From positions 124,001 to 188,000 of the forward strand of contig CAJNDS010002549.1 of assembly GCA_905221605.1 (NCBI GenBank): 64,000 bases of DNA, written 5' to 3'. The stretch is from Symbiodinium natans (Eukaryota; Sar; Dinophyceae; Suessiales; Symbiodiniaceae). Shown here in pieces: positions 53,544 to 64,000 of this stretch. Under the pieces are notes generated by a model, which did not search any database, was not told the origin of the DNA, and was given only the letters and a program-made list of their open reading frames with translations. Both the position numbers and the translations under genes were made by a program. The first letter of the stretch is position 1; each line of letters starts with the position of its first letter.

Positions 53544-53974
53544 GTGGGTGTCATCCACTGGATTGTGGACAAGACGACGGGCCTGTGGTACGGATCCACC
53601 TTTGTCAAGATGGCCACCGTGGCAGATGCTGAAAGGGTGGTCGAAGCCGCTGGCACAGGAGGTCTGCGAATGGGCAAGCGAAGCTTCGGCAGCATTTGCT
53701 CAAGGAACGGGCTCCCAGAGCCAAGGCCCATGGGGCGCAGTGCGCTGAGTGCATGCCAAGTTCACTGCATGATGCCATGGAAGCGTTGGATGAGTTTCAT
53801 CTGAAGGCGGGTGTAAAACAAAGGTCTAACATTTGTGAACGTCGTACATGTGTTATGCCGAGAATAGTCACCGAGCCAGGAAAGCTGCGCATCAACTTCG
53901 CACCAGTGCCAGATGGTGAGGTGTGGCCTCCATCTGGCTTTGCACAGGCGGAGCGACCGCCAGTTCCAGTTTGA
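53544..53974 (+). CDS. RNA-recognition-motif protein, 3' exons
   Basis: After an AG acceptor (53542-53543) the frame reads IVDKTTGLWYGSTFVKMATV then ADAERVVEAAG and GLRMGKR. This is the beta2-beta3-alpha2-beta4 part of an RRM, with the RNP1-like strand GSTFVKM. The frame breaks after about 53690. Another exon at about 53875-53974 reads LRINFAPVPDGEVWPPSGFA and ends with TGA. The RNP2/beta1 half must lie in an upstream exon that I could not find; a small exon near 53760-53800 (AMEALDE) is possible. It probably binds single-stranded RNA; its target is unknown. The tail is Pro-rich. Confidence 0.65.
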
Positions 53975-56900
53975 CCAGCTCCACATGAGCTGGCACGCAT
54001 GTTTCACTGAGCCGGCAGGTAGGTAGGGAGGCAAAGCTTATTCACCTGTAGGTCCGGTCATTTAGACAATTTCGTGGCCCTCCCGGAAAAGAAGGCACCG
54101 CTATAGACAGCGCAATCAAGGCAGGCAGCACACCAACAGCATAGCTACAACCCATCTTGAAGGAGAGAGACTCGCGAAGACTTTGTGCGCCTGTGCTGCT
54201 GCGCATGTGCTCAAGACACACCTTACCTAGCAAAGGGTCATGCGCACACAAGATATCCCATGAGATGATGGCCAGTCTGACTTGGTGATGCAGCACCTAC
54301 TGAACGGCATGCTGTAGTCGAAGAAACCCATGACGATTCATCCAAAGGGTGCATAGGGTACCTTGGTGATCCTTCGTGACGAACCCTCTGATTTCTGAAT
54401 CCCAGCCTGAGCTTCATCTCTGCATGTGCTGTTCTGCAAAGACTACCTGCCGCATCATCACAACACGTTTCACCCTGGTGGCCCATGTGGTCCGTTTGGA
54501 GCTTGCTCAGCTGCTTGCCGAATTAGTTAGGAAGTGTGTCCGTGGGTGGGCGAGCGAGCGAGTGAGAGAGAGAGAGAGAGATCTCACCTGGACCTCACAC
54601 TCGGGCGCGCTCACGCGGGGCCCCCTGGCTTCCTGATGCCCAGCAGCAGAAGAAGAAGAAGTAGAAGAAGAAGAAGGAGAGAGAGATATCAGTCGTTTCG
54701 TGTTTGAACGTTGGAGTTGCGCTATAGCTGCGGGATTGAGGCGAGCTTTTGGGATCTTCAGTTTCAATTTTGATATGGAACCGACGCCGTTCGCCGAACA
54801 GTTCCATGCAGCTTGAAATTCACCCTCCCCTAATAACCTAATATATGCTGGGGGCAACTCACAGATGTAAGCTTTTTACCGAACTCCTACCATGCACAAC
54901 CCCATTGACGTTGGGGATAATTCAGTTTGGCCATACAAACCCAGTCTTTCCTTTCCGTCCGTCAATATGTTCAACGCGCTCCAACCTGAGCATGTCCATA
55001 GAATGTACATAAACCGAGCTCCAATTCAGAGTGCAGCCCCTTTCCATCCTCGGGAACGCTTATCTGATAATTCGCCTCGTGTCGCCAGACATCCGGACCC
55101 TGTCTGTCCAGAAGTGGGTGTGGTAAGGTACTAGTGGTATGTTGTGAAATTCAAACACAAGCCACGATGCTGTGGAGGGGCGAAGGGAGGGGGCCCCGTT
55201 CACTGGCGGGAGCAGTCACGCGTTGGGTAGGAGGTAGCTATGTTATAGGACTGTGTACGGGTCGGCTCGTAGAACCGGGGAACGGTCCTTCCGGAGTACC
55301 CTGTAACGCACGCCTTCGGGCGGCCTCCTGGGGACAACTTCCGGCCGAAAAAGTTTAGCGGATACTCCAGCCCCAGTGGCCCTGTCCTTCCGAACCTCCC
55401 AACCTTCCCCGACGACTGGTCCGCCTGGCCCTTCCCGCATGGAACCTACGCCTACATACAGTGCTCATCGTCGCCTGCTTCTGCCTCTCAGTACCCTTCG
55501 CTCACGGGGTTTCGTCCGGTGCTGTTGAACGTGCCCTTACCTCTATTGGTGCTTGGAGAGGTGGGGATAAGCAAGCGGTGATCGGCCAGTAGATGCAGCC
55601 ACAGATGCTTGCAGGAAGTTCACTCAAGCTGGTTGCGGCACTTCGTTGAGCAGTGAGTCGTTTCGAATGGGGGAAAGAACCGCGATATCAAGCGGCAGTA
55701 CACGCATGCAAACCAAAGCGTTTGGGTGTCTACATGTCTCACGAAAGACTGGGGGGCGCGGCTACGCGAGGGGGTCAGCCGCTTAGGGAGGGAAGGGAAG
55801 GAGGAAAGGGGGGGAAAGGGGAGGAAGGGGAGGGGAGGAAGGGGAAGGGGGGGGAAGGGAAGGGGAAGGGCAGGAAGCGAGAGAGGGAGCTCAAGGAGCT
55901 TTGTTTTCGAAGTCTCTGGAAACAGCAGTAGGATGAATCAGAGTGTCGGGAAGAGCACCCCCAGAGGCAGGCCCTGCTGTGGACTGGGGCAGTGCCCTTT
56001 TTCGCACTGAGAATGAGGTAATGCGCGGCATCAAGATCGTGCTGCTGAGGCCCTGTGCTGCAGTGACACTCAACATGCCTTATGTTCGTCCTATGTGGCG
56101 ATGCGCTGACACATAGGGAGCTACAAACAAACTGTAGACTGTAGGCCGTGCCATGATCCGTGCACTAAACAATGAAACAGTATTGGCGGCAAACCGGCAC
56201 CTCTCTGTGAAGACCCGCCTGTTTAGCTCTTCTCCCCTGCTTTCGTTTTTATTTGGTTTACACTTTTGACAACCAGTTCTCCGGTTCATGTGGGACAGTC
56301 CCTGAAAGCAAGCCCGGCTAACGTGCCCGCATGGCCCCACTGCATCTGGGATCTTACAAATCGCCTCATGACTCATCCCTGCAGTGTTGAGAGTGTGCCG
56401 CGAGGCTGCTAGTTTATTGTTGGCTTGCAGCAGGCCAAGGCATGCGCCAGCTCTTGTTGCAAGCCGCAAAGCAAGTACGGCGAGTAGTAGTTTGGGCTTG
56501 CAGAGCCTTCAGACTACAGTTGTTGCAGGAGACGTTGATCAGCCCTTGACGCCAAGGGAGAGCCGGACTCCTGGCATGCCATCAGAAACGAGATTTTTGC
56601 AGCAACCTCCCGTCACTTCTCTGCTGAGTCTTCTTCGCCCTGCCGCCTGCCATCCTTGTACGGACATTGGTATCAAATTTGGATGCATCACGATGGAGCC
56701 AGGACCCCGAGCTACTGAGACAGACAAGCGCAGCAACTGGCCCCATCTCGTATTCACCTGAGCTCAGGCATCTACGAGCACTTCACGCTCGAGGCAACCT
56801 CCCCACTTTCTTCAGATCAAAGCAACAGAAGGGCAGCCACTAGAGAAAGGTCATCGGCGAGCGTTTGAAAAGCGGCCTGGCCGGTGGCAAGGGCCCCCGG

Positions 56901-58483
56901 AAAGAGTTTGCAAGGCTAAAGTGGCTAAAAGAGCCGTGGGCGGCTGGGGTGTTCGGGCATGGACTTGGCACTAGGGTTCTATAGCTATCACTCTAGCACT
57001 GGCCTGAGCAAGTATCCTCACAGATGTGTACTGCTCGTACTCAGGCCGTCCAATCATAGTGGATGGTGAGGCAGAGAAGCCATGCAAGGCCGTGCAGTCA
57101 CATTGCAACTTGTGCTTTTGGCCAGGTTTGCGATTCCACGCGGTCACTGACCGGAGCCTTGGACAGGCCCTCATCTTTTGCCATTTCGCCGACATACATC
57201 TGAACTGCAAGCCTGAGCATATGCAAGCAACATCAAGCAACTGTACTTCAGGCTAGCACTGCACGGGTTATTGTTGCCCCTCAGGCTTGTAGAATCTTGT
57301 ATGTTGCGGCCTGCAGCATGACCATCCCGTGCAGAATCTTTTGCCAAGGAAGGCTTCATCCCAGCGATGGACGCCACCACGGCTCCGGAAGTGGAAGTGG
57401 CTGAGCTGTCCGAGGCCTGTCATTCTCCCATTTGAGTCGGCTTAAGCTAAATCGGTGTAATCTGTCTGAATTGGGATCCGTTCAGCGATCTATGTGCCAG
57501 GTTTGGCGCTTTCCAGGTTTACGGCTCACCACTGGAGGCTTCTGGGCACAGGGCTGCTTGCGAGTTCCGGGCTCTCAGTCCTAGTCATTGGCTTCAGAAG
57601 CATGGGGTGGACGGTGTCTTCCCGGCTGAGGTTGCAGGCTAAAGCAACGTATAAAGCCTTGCAGCCCCAAGTCGTTTGAGTCGCTTGCTGGGCTGCCTCT
57701 CAAGCACATATACGCCCAGTAGGGCATAGGATGGCAGAGGTCAGAGGGCCTAGCCGCCTTGAGTCTTGCGCTGCACTTCATGGGCCGCTTGCAGCCAGTG
57801 CTTGAGGCAGACCATGGGAGGGGACTCCACTGCGTAAGGCGTCCCATCTTACTGGACTCGGCTTTCCTGAGCGAGCCTGCCCAGCCGAGCCCGAATGTCA
57901 GGAACGCAGGCAATGCAGGGCCGAAGAAAGAGCTACGCTTCCGCCTCTTCTGCGATGATCTTGGCCGCAACTGTGAGCCATCAGACGAGTGGGGTGGGCC
58001 TGCGCGGCAGAAACCAGAGCAGGCCAAAGCGCCTACTTTAGAACGGCGGATCTTCCCATCCGCAGCCTTGGTCCTTCCGAGATGGAAAGCTAAGGACAAG
58101 GAGAGAGAGGCCCGTTTCTTGTAAAAAGAGAAATGCGCTTCGTATGACGCTGTGAGTGTGATGGGTCTAAATGGGTTTGGTTCTGCCTTCGTTCCACGAT
58201 CCAGCTATGTCTGAACCCTGCGAGTGAGAGAGCGAGCGAACAAGTGAGTCAGGGCGCACCCCGTAGGCGCACGCAGAGTCATCGGGTCGTAAGTCGGGCA
58301 GTCGCTTCATGCTAGCTATCCATCCCTGCCATCTGTAAGCCGGCTCAGATGCTTCAGCCGACTAGCCGACCCAGTGGACATCAATGGACATCAATGTGAC
58401 ATCAGCGGACAGAGCGCAGATGGTCAGAACAGTGGTCAGGTTGGGACCTTCCATCCCGCCAAAGGTTTCAAATTGAGAGCCTA
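53975..58483. other. no firmly recognised gene; purine-rich simple repeats
   Basis: A (GA)n/(GAA)n purine tract lies at 54565-54690 and a GGGAAGG-type tract at 55780-55880. A coding-like stretch at about 57330-57435 (FAKEGFIPAMDATTAPEVEV, then a stop) may be a terminal exon. A frame at 57759-58124 is polar and unassigned. 54890-55560 differs in texture (short open frame MHNPIDVGDNSVWPYK, then GC-rich sequence) and could be foreign, but I cannot place it. Confidence 0.4.
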
Positions 58484-59524
58484 ATGGCTCGAAGATCAAC
58501 ACCAAGCAGATCCTCCACCCCAGAGCATGCTGTCAGGCGATCTCCATCGATTGCCTCGGAAGGCACAGTGGCGGAGGAACAGGGCAGCACATGGCACGGG
58601 GCACCAACCCGCACAGAGACCATGGAGATCGAGCGTTATGCGCTCTTCGGCCCTTCTGAAGTCTTTGGCGAGCACTCGGCAGACCTGCGTCGCATCGATC
58701 CTGCCGTGGTTGGGATGTCTTTTGACGAGGTCTTCAGTTCCATGGAGAGCCCTTGGCACCTGGACAGGCGTGACATCAACCAGCCGCACAGCGGCGATTG
58801 GCCGCATGTGGAACCCGACTTCTGGTGCTCGAGTGATGCAGGCAAAATTTGCTTCATCCCTGTGCCCGAGTTCTTAAACTGTCAGCCTGGTCAGTATCAC
58901 AAGGCTGTCGGGGAAGGCTGGCAACATTTTGGCCACATCTCCAGGGCGCCTGGCAACATCGGTGGCTTCCACAGCTGCTGTATCGATACGGGCCAGCCAG
59001 GATCTTCTTGGACGCTGGTTGCCAGACTGGCTGACTTTGGTCTGGTTTTAGGCCGGGATTCGGGGGTGCGGGTGGAGTTCGCAGCTCTGGTTCGCAACGG
59101 AGCAGAAAGTCTCGTAGCTTCCGTCGGCACGCATGACGAGTGCCGGTCGTTGTTTCTGGTCGATGAGATCCGGCTCGACACGGGGAAGCTACTGCTTGCA
59201 GACCCCGCAGATGCGGCAGACTTCAATGATGCACGGCCAGCATCGTCTGACTCAACAGACACTGGGCCTTGCGACGGCCTTGATGGGCCAGCAGTACCAA
59301 GTGGTATAGGCGCCGGGTACTACCCGGTGATTCTGTCGCAAGATGCTCTCCAAAGAGTCTGCAGGGTATCCGTCGTCTTCCATCCCAGTAGGGTGCCGAA
59401 AGTGTCCCGAAACTTCCCCCCCAGGGCCAGATCACCGGCCAGAGGCCCAGAACAGAGGCCGACCGCGCCGGCAGCAAAGGCTGTCTCAAGGCCGCCGAGG
59501 CCCAAGAAAGACTTCCTGACCTGA
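58484..59524 (+). CDS. single-exon 346-aa protein, weak DUF4241-like C-terminus
   Basis: An uninterrupted frame from ATG 58484 to TGA 59522. The N-terminal 45 residues are Ser/Arg/Pro-rich and probably disordered. The body has well-formed coding texture: MEIERYALFGPSEVFGEHSA, a Trp-rich segment around 58800, and ARLADFGLVLGRDSGVRVEF. Near the C-terminus, GIGAGYYPVILSQDALQRVC followed by a strand resembles the G-D-G-x-Y-P-V motif of DUF4241-type proteins, though the catalytic or functional role of that family is unknown. The tail is basic and Pro-rich. An intron-free gene of this size is uncommon next to heavily split neighbours. Coding is likely; the family call is weak. Confidence 0.65.
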   Translation: MARRSTPSRSSTPEHAVRRSPSIASEGTVAEEQGSTWHGAPTRTETMEIERYALFGPSEVFGEHSADLRRIDPAVVGMSFDEVFSSMESPWHLDRRDINQPHSGDWPHVEPDFWCSSDAGKICFIPVPEFLNCQPGQYHKAVGEGWQHFGHISRAPGNIGGFHSCCIDTGQPGSSWTLVARLADFGLVLGRDSGVRVEFAALVRNGAESLVASVGTHDECRSLFLVDEIRLDTGKLLLADPADAADFNDARPASSDSTDTGPCDGLDGPAVPSGIGAGYYPVILSQDALQRVCRVSVVFHPSRVPKVSRNFPPRARSPARGPEQRPTAPAAKAVSRPPRPKKDFLT

Positions 59525-62500
59525 GTGCGGAGACAGAGCCCTCACGAAAAAATCGCACCTTGCATTGGGAGGATGGGTCTAATGGGCTCTTGCGGGGGAG
59601 ATGGGGCTGTTTAGCATCTGCTTTGTATGTATGGAATATGCGTCCAGAAGGCATCTTCAGCGCCTGCTGGTGTCGGCCAGAAGGCCTGAGTTGGAAACTG
59701 ACAGCGTCATCATATCGCAGCCCATGGCACCGTAGCTTGTGCCATTCTCATGCGAGTTTTATAAGTACTCAAAGCAGTGTGTCGTTTGCATTCTGAATTT
59801 GTCAGCATGCAGGCCAGAGGCGGCCAGACCAAACGGAGACACCAGCAGGGCGCGTCTGTGAGACTGCGATAGGCGCGGTTTACGTGTTAATCTTTCATGC
59901 CATTCTCCACATGATAGACAGTGTTTGACCCCTGCCTACCAGCTATTCATGGCGGCTAACTTACTTGTCACGTGGCTCCTGTGTTCCACCTCCGTCCAAA
60001 TGCAAAGCAACAAGCACGGAAGGCGGACCTCTTCATGTTGTCAGGGCCCCAAGCTACATGCTCGACAGCCGCCTGGTTCCACGGTGCGCGACAGTGAGTA
60101 GTGAGTAGCGACTTACCCGTGATACAAGGTTCATGGGTGTCCATGGTTCCAGCCCACTGTCAGGGAAACTTTTTTCTTTTCCTGCGGACCTTTCTCCTCC
60201 TGAAACTCAGTCACCAAGGTGGGCCCTGTTGAACTTGTTGGCAAGGACGGTGGCACGCCTGACCAGGCAGGGTCGATGTGCCTACACACGCCTGACTCAG
60301 CTGTTAAGGCTTTCGTGGCGATGACGGAGATTCTGAGAAAATGAGCTTTGTAGTGCCGACTCTCTGACCATCAGCGACCTTCAGTGTGTGTGTGTGTGTG
60401 TGTTGTAGCTTCCCTCCATGCATTGGACAGCTGCAGGATCCAGAAAGCCCTCGAGCACCTTACGTGACCCCAAGAATTTCTAAGTGGCACCTTTCGGGTT
60501 TACATTCATTGAAGTGCAGTGCCTGGGCTCAAGGCGTCGCTGAGCTACTTCTCGCTCAGCCATCAGGTACTTGATCGCTTTGTATTGAATGTGCTGGGCT
60601 ACGCGCTCGAGGCTCGGACACTCGCGGTCACTCGCGCTGCCGTATCCAGGTCACGTCAGTGATGCTTTGTTCATCTTCAAGAATGTATTGCTTAGATCAT
60701 GTGGAGTTGAAGCGATGCGGGTAATGTTTTGGCAGGGGCTAATGCCCACCGCGAGAAGGATCGGTGCACTCCCATGGCAGGTTGACTACGACCGCATCCG
60801 CGTGGTAGATGAGGATGTGATGCCGGGGTTCCCGGACCTCCGAATTCGGTCGTGATGGGTTGAACAATGGGAAGGACGTCTCAAGCGTGAACCGACCGCA
60901 AAAGCATTTGACGCTTCCGAATCATTCTGCCCGGAGCCCTTGCCTTCCAAGGTGTGGTGGACCTGGCTCTTCGGTGTCCAGCCAGGCTTTGGAGGGTTTA
61001 AGTTTGGGAAGCTTGCGGTTTCGTACCTTATTCCAAGTTAGGCAAACCGAAATGAAGCTTGATATCGCCACAGTCTTGGTGCTCGGGTAACATGTTGCCT
61101 CCATGCCTTCACGACGTGCAATGTGCACTGGCTTGCTGCATCCGGATGCTAGAGCAGTGGCGGCAGAAAGCCCATTATACGCATCATCAGAACTAATGCC
61201 GCCATTGCAGGCGACAGCGCACAACCATATCTTCTATTTTTCACATGAGGGCTGAGTTTTGTACTGAATGCACTTAAGGACAAGATCGGAATGTTTCCGC
61301 ATGCACAGGGATGTTCTAAGGGCTACAAAGAGGGGCTAACTCGTTGTCGCAGGCCTTCTTGGGCCCGGATGTCGGGGTCACTGCAGCATCTGTGCAGAGC
61401 CTGGAGTTCCGGATGTGCACAGTTTAGCAGAAGCTAGAAGTCAGTAGACGTCACTGTGAGTTGAGGAGAAAGTGCAGGGCCTTGGAGCCACAGGCATGTG
61501 GCCTCTTGCCGAACTCTAGGATGATAGCATGCCGCAGGGCTTTGGGAACTTTGGAAAGGCGCATGCTGCCCCAGTGAAAGGCGCACAAACTCGATCACAA
61601 CGCAAAGAATACCCAAAAGCCCCAGTGCCCACAATCAGCTCTGAGGTCAAACCAGGGATCCAGGTGGTCGCGTCATTGGGGCAGCCGAGCACGGTGCGGC
61701 TGCAGCCATTGGGGAGTGTATTAAGCGATGGTGGTTGATGCTGGTGGATGTCCAGTCTGCTTGGCGGGTGGCAAAATATGTCCGAAAGTGGGAAGGGGAG
61801 GCTTTCAGTTCTACAAAGATACAGCCGAATACAGCCCCCAAAGCTAAGTCTGCTGAGCCTCAAGAAGCCATGTTTCCCCTGAGCGCTGTCGCGCAGGTCG
61901 GCCAGCTTGAGGCCCAGGATGCCCAGGGCCACCATCCCGAACTCCGCGCCGCGATCCCGGACCCTGGTGACGGTGACCATGGTGGGCCTGGGTCTACTAC
62001 TTTTCGTAACCGGATGCTGGGAGGGGGGGGATGTAACGGTGATACGATAGTGTAGTGCATTCTGTATGGCCAGAGCAGGACAATGCCCCGAACCCAAGAA
62101 GCCCTTCACCTGCCCTCGATTTTCCCCGCGCGGACGGGGGCGAAGTGGGCAAAGACCGCTCATGACAAGGCGCCTTTGGAGGAAGGCGTGGATCCCACCG
62201 GGGAGAATGCCTCCTTGATTTGGTGCCGGCCCTCGGTTCTTGTGGGTCGCAATAGGATACGCCGATTTGCAGAAGCATCTGCTGGCAAGCTCCTCGGGTT
62301 CTTGGATCAGGTCAGACCTGGCCACAACCACGGCAGGCATGTATCGGGTCAGGCCCTCGAAAACAAGGGCAAACTCGGAGCAAAAGCTGCTAGCACCATC
62401 CCTGTGTCCTTCTTCAGGTTTGCTGGTGCTCTGCTCTTAGGCCAGGTGAATCAGTTTCGTACATAGCTGCTTTTGTCTTGAAGGCTATGTAGAAGTGCGT

Positions 62501-63254
62501 GGCATGCAGGACGAACAATGCTGGGGAGAATCCGGCACGCGTCTGACGGGCGCTGCGGAATGGTGCGGAACGGTGCGGGCAGCTGAATCGTGTCCCAAGG
62601 TGGATCTGACCGACTTGTTTCCCTACCCTCCTGAAGAGGCGGGGCAGCGGCAGGAATCCGGGCGGACCAGAAGTGACCAAACCACTCCCATCATCAAACG
62701 CTACAACTCGCACGTGGCATGCACATGGCGGCGTTTCTCCTGTGAAATGCTGCCCTCGACCTGAGGTCAACCTGACGTGGGCTGCTTACATCAGTGTGAC
62801 ATGAGCACCCATGAGGCCAAGCTGCCTCTCTGTCAGCTCTCGGAAATTTGCGGGCCCGGACTGAGTTGGACGGGGTTGGGGCCAAGGAACGTAACCAATG
62901 ACTCCAACTACACCTCGTGGGACTACGAATTCTCATGGCAGGCGCGGCGTATTTGTTGCAGCATCACGAAAAAAGCAGCTCTCGGTCGTGCATTGGCCTC
63001 CGCCGTCACGAAAAAGTAGCGCTCCGTCCTTGCCACTCTGCGCTGTTGCAAGGACTACGGTGCCGTGTTTCAGCGGCAGCTGGCAGCAGTTCAGATCCGA
63101 GAGCCGTCTTAGTCACTGTAGTCCTTTCGTGTCATGAAAGTCACAACCTGAGAGTTCGCAGACCAATCGCTGTTCTGGAGTTCCGGCTCGCAGCGAATAT
63201 TGCTTGGGCAGAACAATGAGAGGTGAGAGGTGAGGAAGCCAGTGATGGCTCGGC
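59525..63254. other. no firmly recognised gene, exon-like fragments
   Basis: Coding-like pieces on + are: 60781-60855 (VDYDRIRVVDEDVMPGFPDL, then a stop); 61530-61735; 62083-62340; and 62600-62760 (CPKVDLTDLFPYPPEEAGQR, then a stop). A 274-codon minus frame (61516-62340) overlaps two of them and I regard it as a shadow. A short (TG)n lies at 60384-60402. No family was recognised. Confidence 0.4.
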
Positions 63255-64000
63255 ATGACCACCTGCCCTTCGGATGTAAGCGATGATGCGCCGACGCAAC
63301 CTTCGAGGACAACCTTTCGAAAGAAGCCGCCAGCCGTTCCGAAGCCGCCGTGGAATGAGAGAAGCAGGGAAGCATGTCAGACAGAGGAGACCGGGCCGGA
63401 TGGAGAGAGAGAGCCTGGCGGGCCTGAGTCGAGGCAGCTGGATGGTAGCCAGGTTGCTGATTGTACAGAAAGCACAGAGCCAGAAGCAAGTTCCGGCAGC
63501 TACAAGTCCAGCTGGCAGCGATGGCAGTGCATGCCGAAATTTCTGGAGCAGCAGCGGCAGCTGCTGCTGGAGAAGCCCTTGCAAGAGAGGACCAGCAAGC
63601 CTCCCTCCAAGGAAGCCTTGGACTTCTTTGAGTCCCTGTTGGCAGGCACTGAGCCGACGCCTAGCACAAGCACAAGCAGCGCCACAGCCACAGGTGCTGC
63701 GCAAGTGCAGTGTGCAGCGCGTCGCCTGCAGCGACAAGCTGAAGCTGCCCGGCGACGGCGACAGGACACGGACCCACATGACTCACATGACCCAGTTCAG
63801 AAACCAGCTGTAACGGCCGTGGCGGAAGACGCCGCCGAAGGACCTGCCGACCGCCACAGCGGCCCCGATGTGCCCAAAGACTCTGAAGGCCCGCTTGGTG
63901 GTGAGAGGGCCGGCGCGAGGAATTCGGAGCCCAGAGAAGGTTCCGAAACCTTTGAGCATCGTGAGTTCTTGCGCCGCCTGGAGCACCAGCGCAAGCTCCA
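63255..64000 (+). CDS. 5' part of an unidentified low-complexity protein, open to window end
   Basis: From ATG 63255 the frame stays open to the last base (248 codons), starting MTTCPSDVSDDAPTQPSR. The sequence is rich in Glu, Ser, Pro and Arg. Helical pieces are MPKFLEQQRQLLLEKPLQER (about 63530-63590), KEALDFFESLLAG (about 63613), a basic helix AARRLQRQAEAARRRR (about 63715-63765) and HREFLRRLEHQRKL at the end. These suggest coiled-coil interaction segments separated by disorder. No domain was recognised. The start could be an internal Met of a longer protein if an upstream exon exists. Confidence 0.55.
   Translation, partial: MTTCPSDVSDDAPTQPSRTTFRKKPPAVPKPPWNERSREACQTEETGPDGEREPGGPESRQLDGSQVADCTESTEPEASSGSYKSSWQRWQCMPKFLEQQRQLLLEKPLQERTSKPPSKEALDFFESLLAGTEPTPSTSTSSATATGAAQVQCAARRLQRQAEAARRRRQDTDPHDSHDPVQKPAVTAVAEDAAEGPADRHSGPDVPKDSEGPLGGERAGARNSEPREGSETFEHREFLRRLEHQRKL

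Noticed and set aside
54890-55560. Possible organelle-derived insertion
   Set aside because: Texture differs from the flanks, but I could match it to no organelle gene or rRNA, so no origin is claimed.
61516-62340. 274-codon minus-strand open frame
   Set aside because: Overlaps exon-like + strand sequence, has no family resemblance, and is probably a shadow in stop-poor DNA.

Overview
This looks like nuclear DNA of a dinoflagellate, most likely a Symbiodiniaceae-type alga. That placement is an inference from four observations: protein genes cut into many short exons whose introns mostly begin with GC or GA rather than GT; arrays of the plant/alga-type TTTAGGG telomeric repeat lying inside introns; a recent tandem duplication of a very large gene; and every recognisable gene lying on the + strand. 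There is no operon structure, and no RNA gene or CRISPR array was recognised.

Layout. 0-0.5 kb: C-terminal end of a nucleoside-monophosphate-kinase-like protein. 2.5-4.5 kb: two-pore K+ channel with C-terminal EF hands. 11.4-14.2 kb: PPEF-type Ser/Thr phosphatase with EF hands and a possible lipidated N-terminus. 15.6-17.8 kb: repeats, a run of 31 C and a hairpin cluster. 19.8-20.6 kb: a disordered protein. 21.2-25.3 kb: KRR1, a small-subunit processome factor in 17 exons, with 13 of 16 intron donors non-GT. 24.4-42.4 kb: a tandem segmental duplication. Each half carries an uninterrupted 5.1-kb ORF for a 1709-residue secreted or membrane protein made of ten cytochrome-b5-like domains fused to a NOX/ferric-reductase core (two-heme membrane domain, FAD and NAD(P)H domains). 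The second half also carries a 5'-truncated copy of the KRR1 3' end. 42.8-43.9 kb: UVR plus SnoaL/NTF2-like protein. 43.9-44.9 kb: acidic protein. 46.0-51.8 kb: TrhO/TSTD2-type rhodanese with a C-terminal zinc ribbon; a large intron holds CA microsatellites and a duplicated 343-bp block. 53.5-54.0 kb: RRM protein end. 58.5-59.5 kb: single-exon protein with a weak DUF4241-like C-terminus. 63.3-64.0 kb: start of an open coding region that runs off the window.

The most unusual content is the pair of deca-b5/NOX-type fusion genes. All ten b5 repeats keep both axial-histidine positions, and each carries an extra conserved cysteine pair. With the four histidines of the membrane core, one polypeptide could hold up to twelve hemes plus FAD, which suggests a transmembrane-to-extracytoplasmic electron wire. 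The two copies differ at only two amino acids despite scattered silent changes. The Ca2+-responsive K+ channel and EF-hand phosphatase are signalling genes, and KRR1 is housekeeping; nothing in the sequence ties the genes into one pathway.

Limits: exon models were read by eye from reading frame and family resemblance. Several 5' ends are unresolved, and the gene-poor stretches probably hold exons that I cannot assign.
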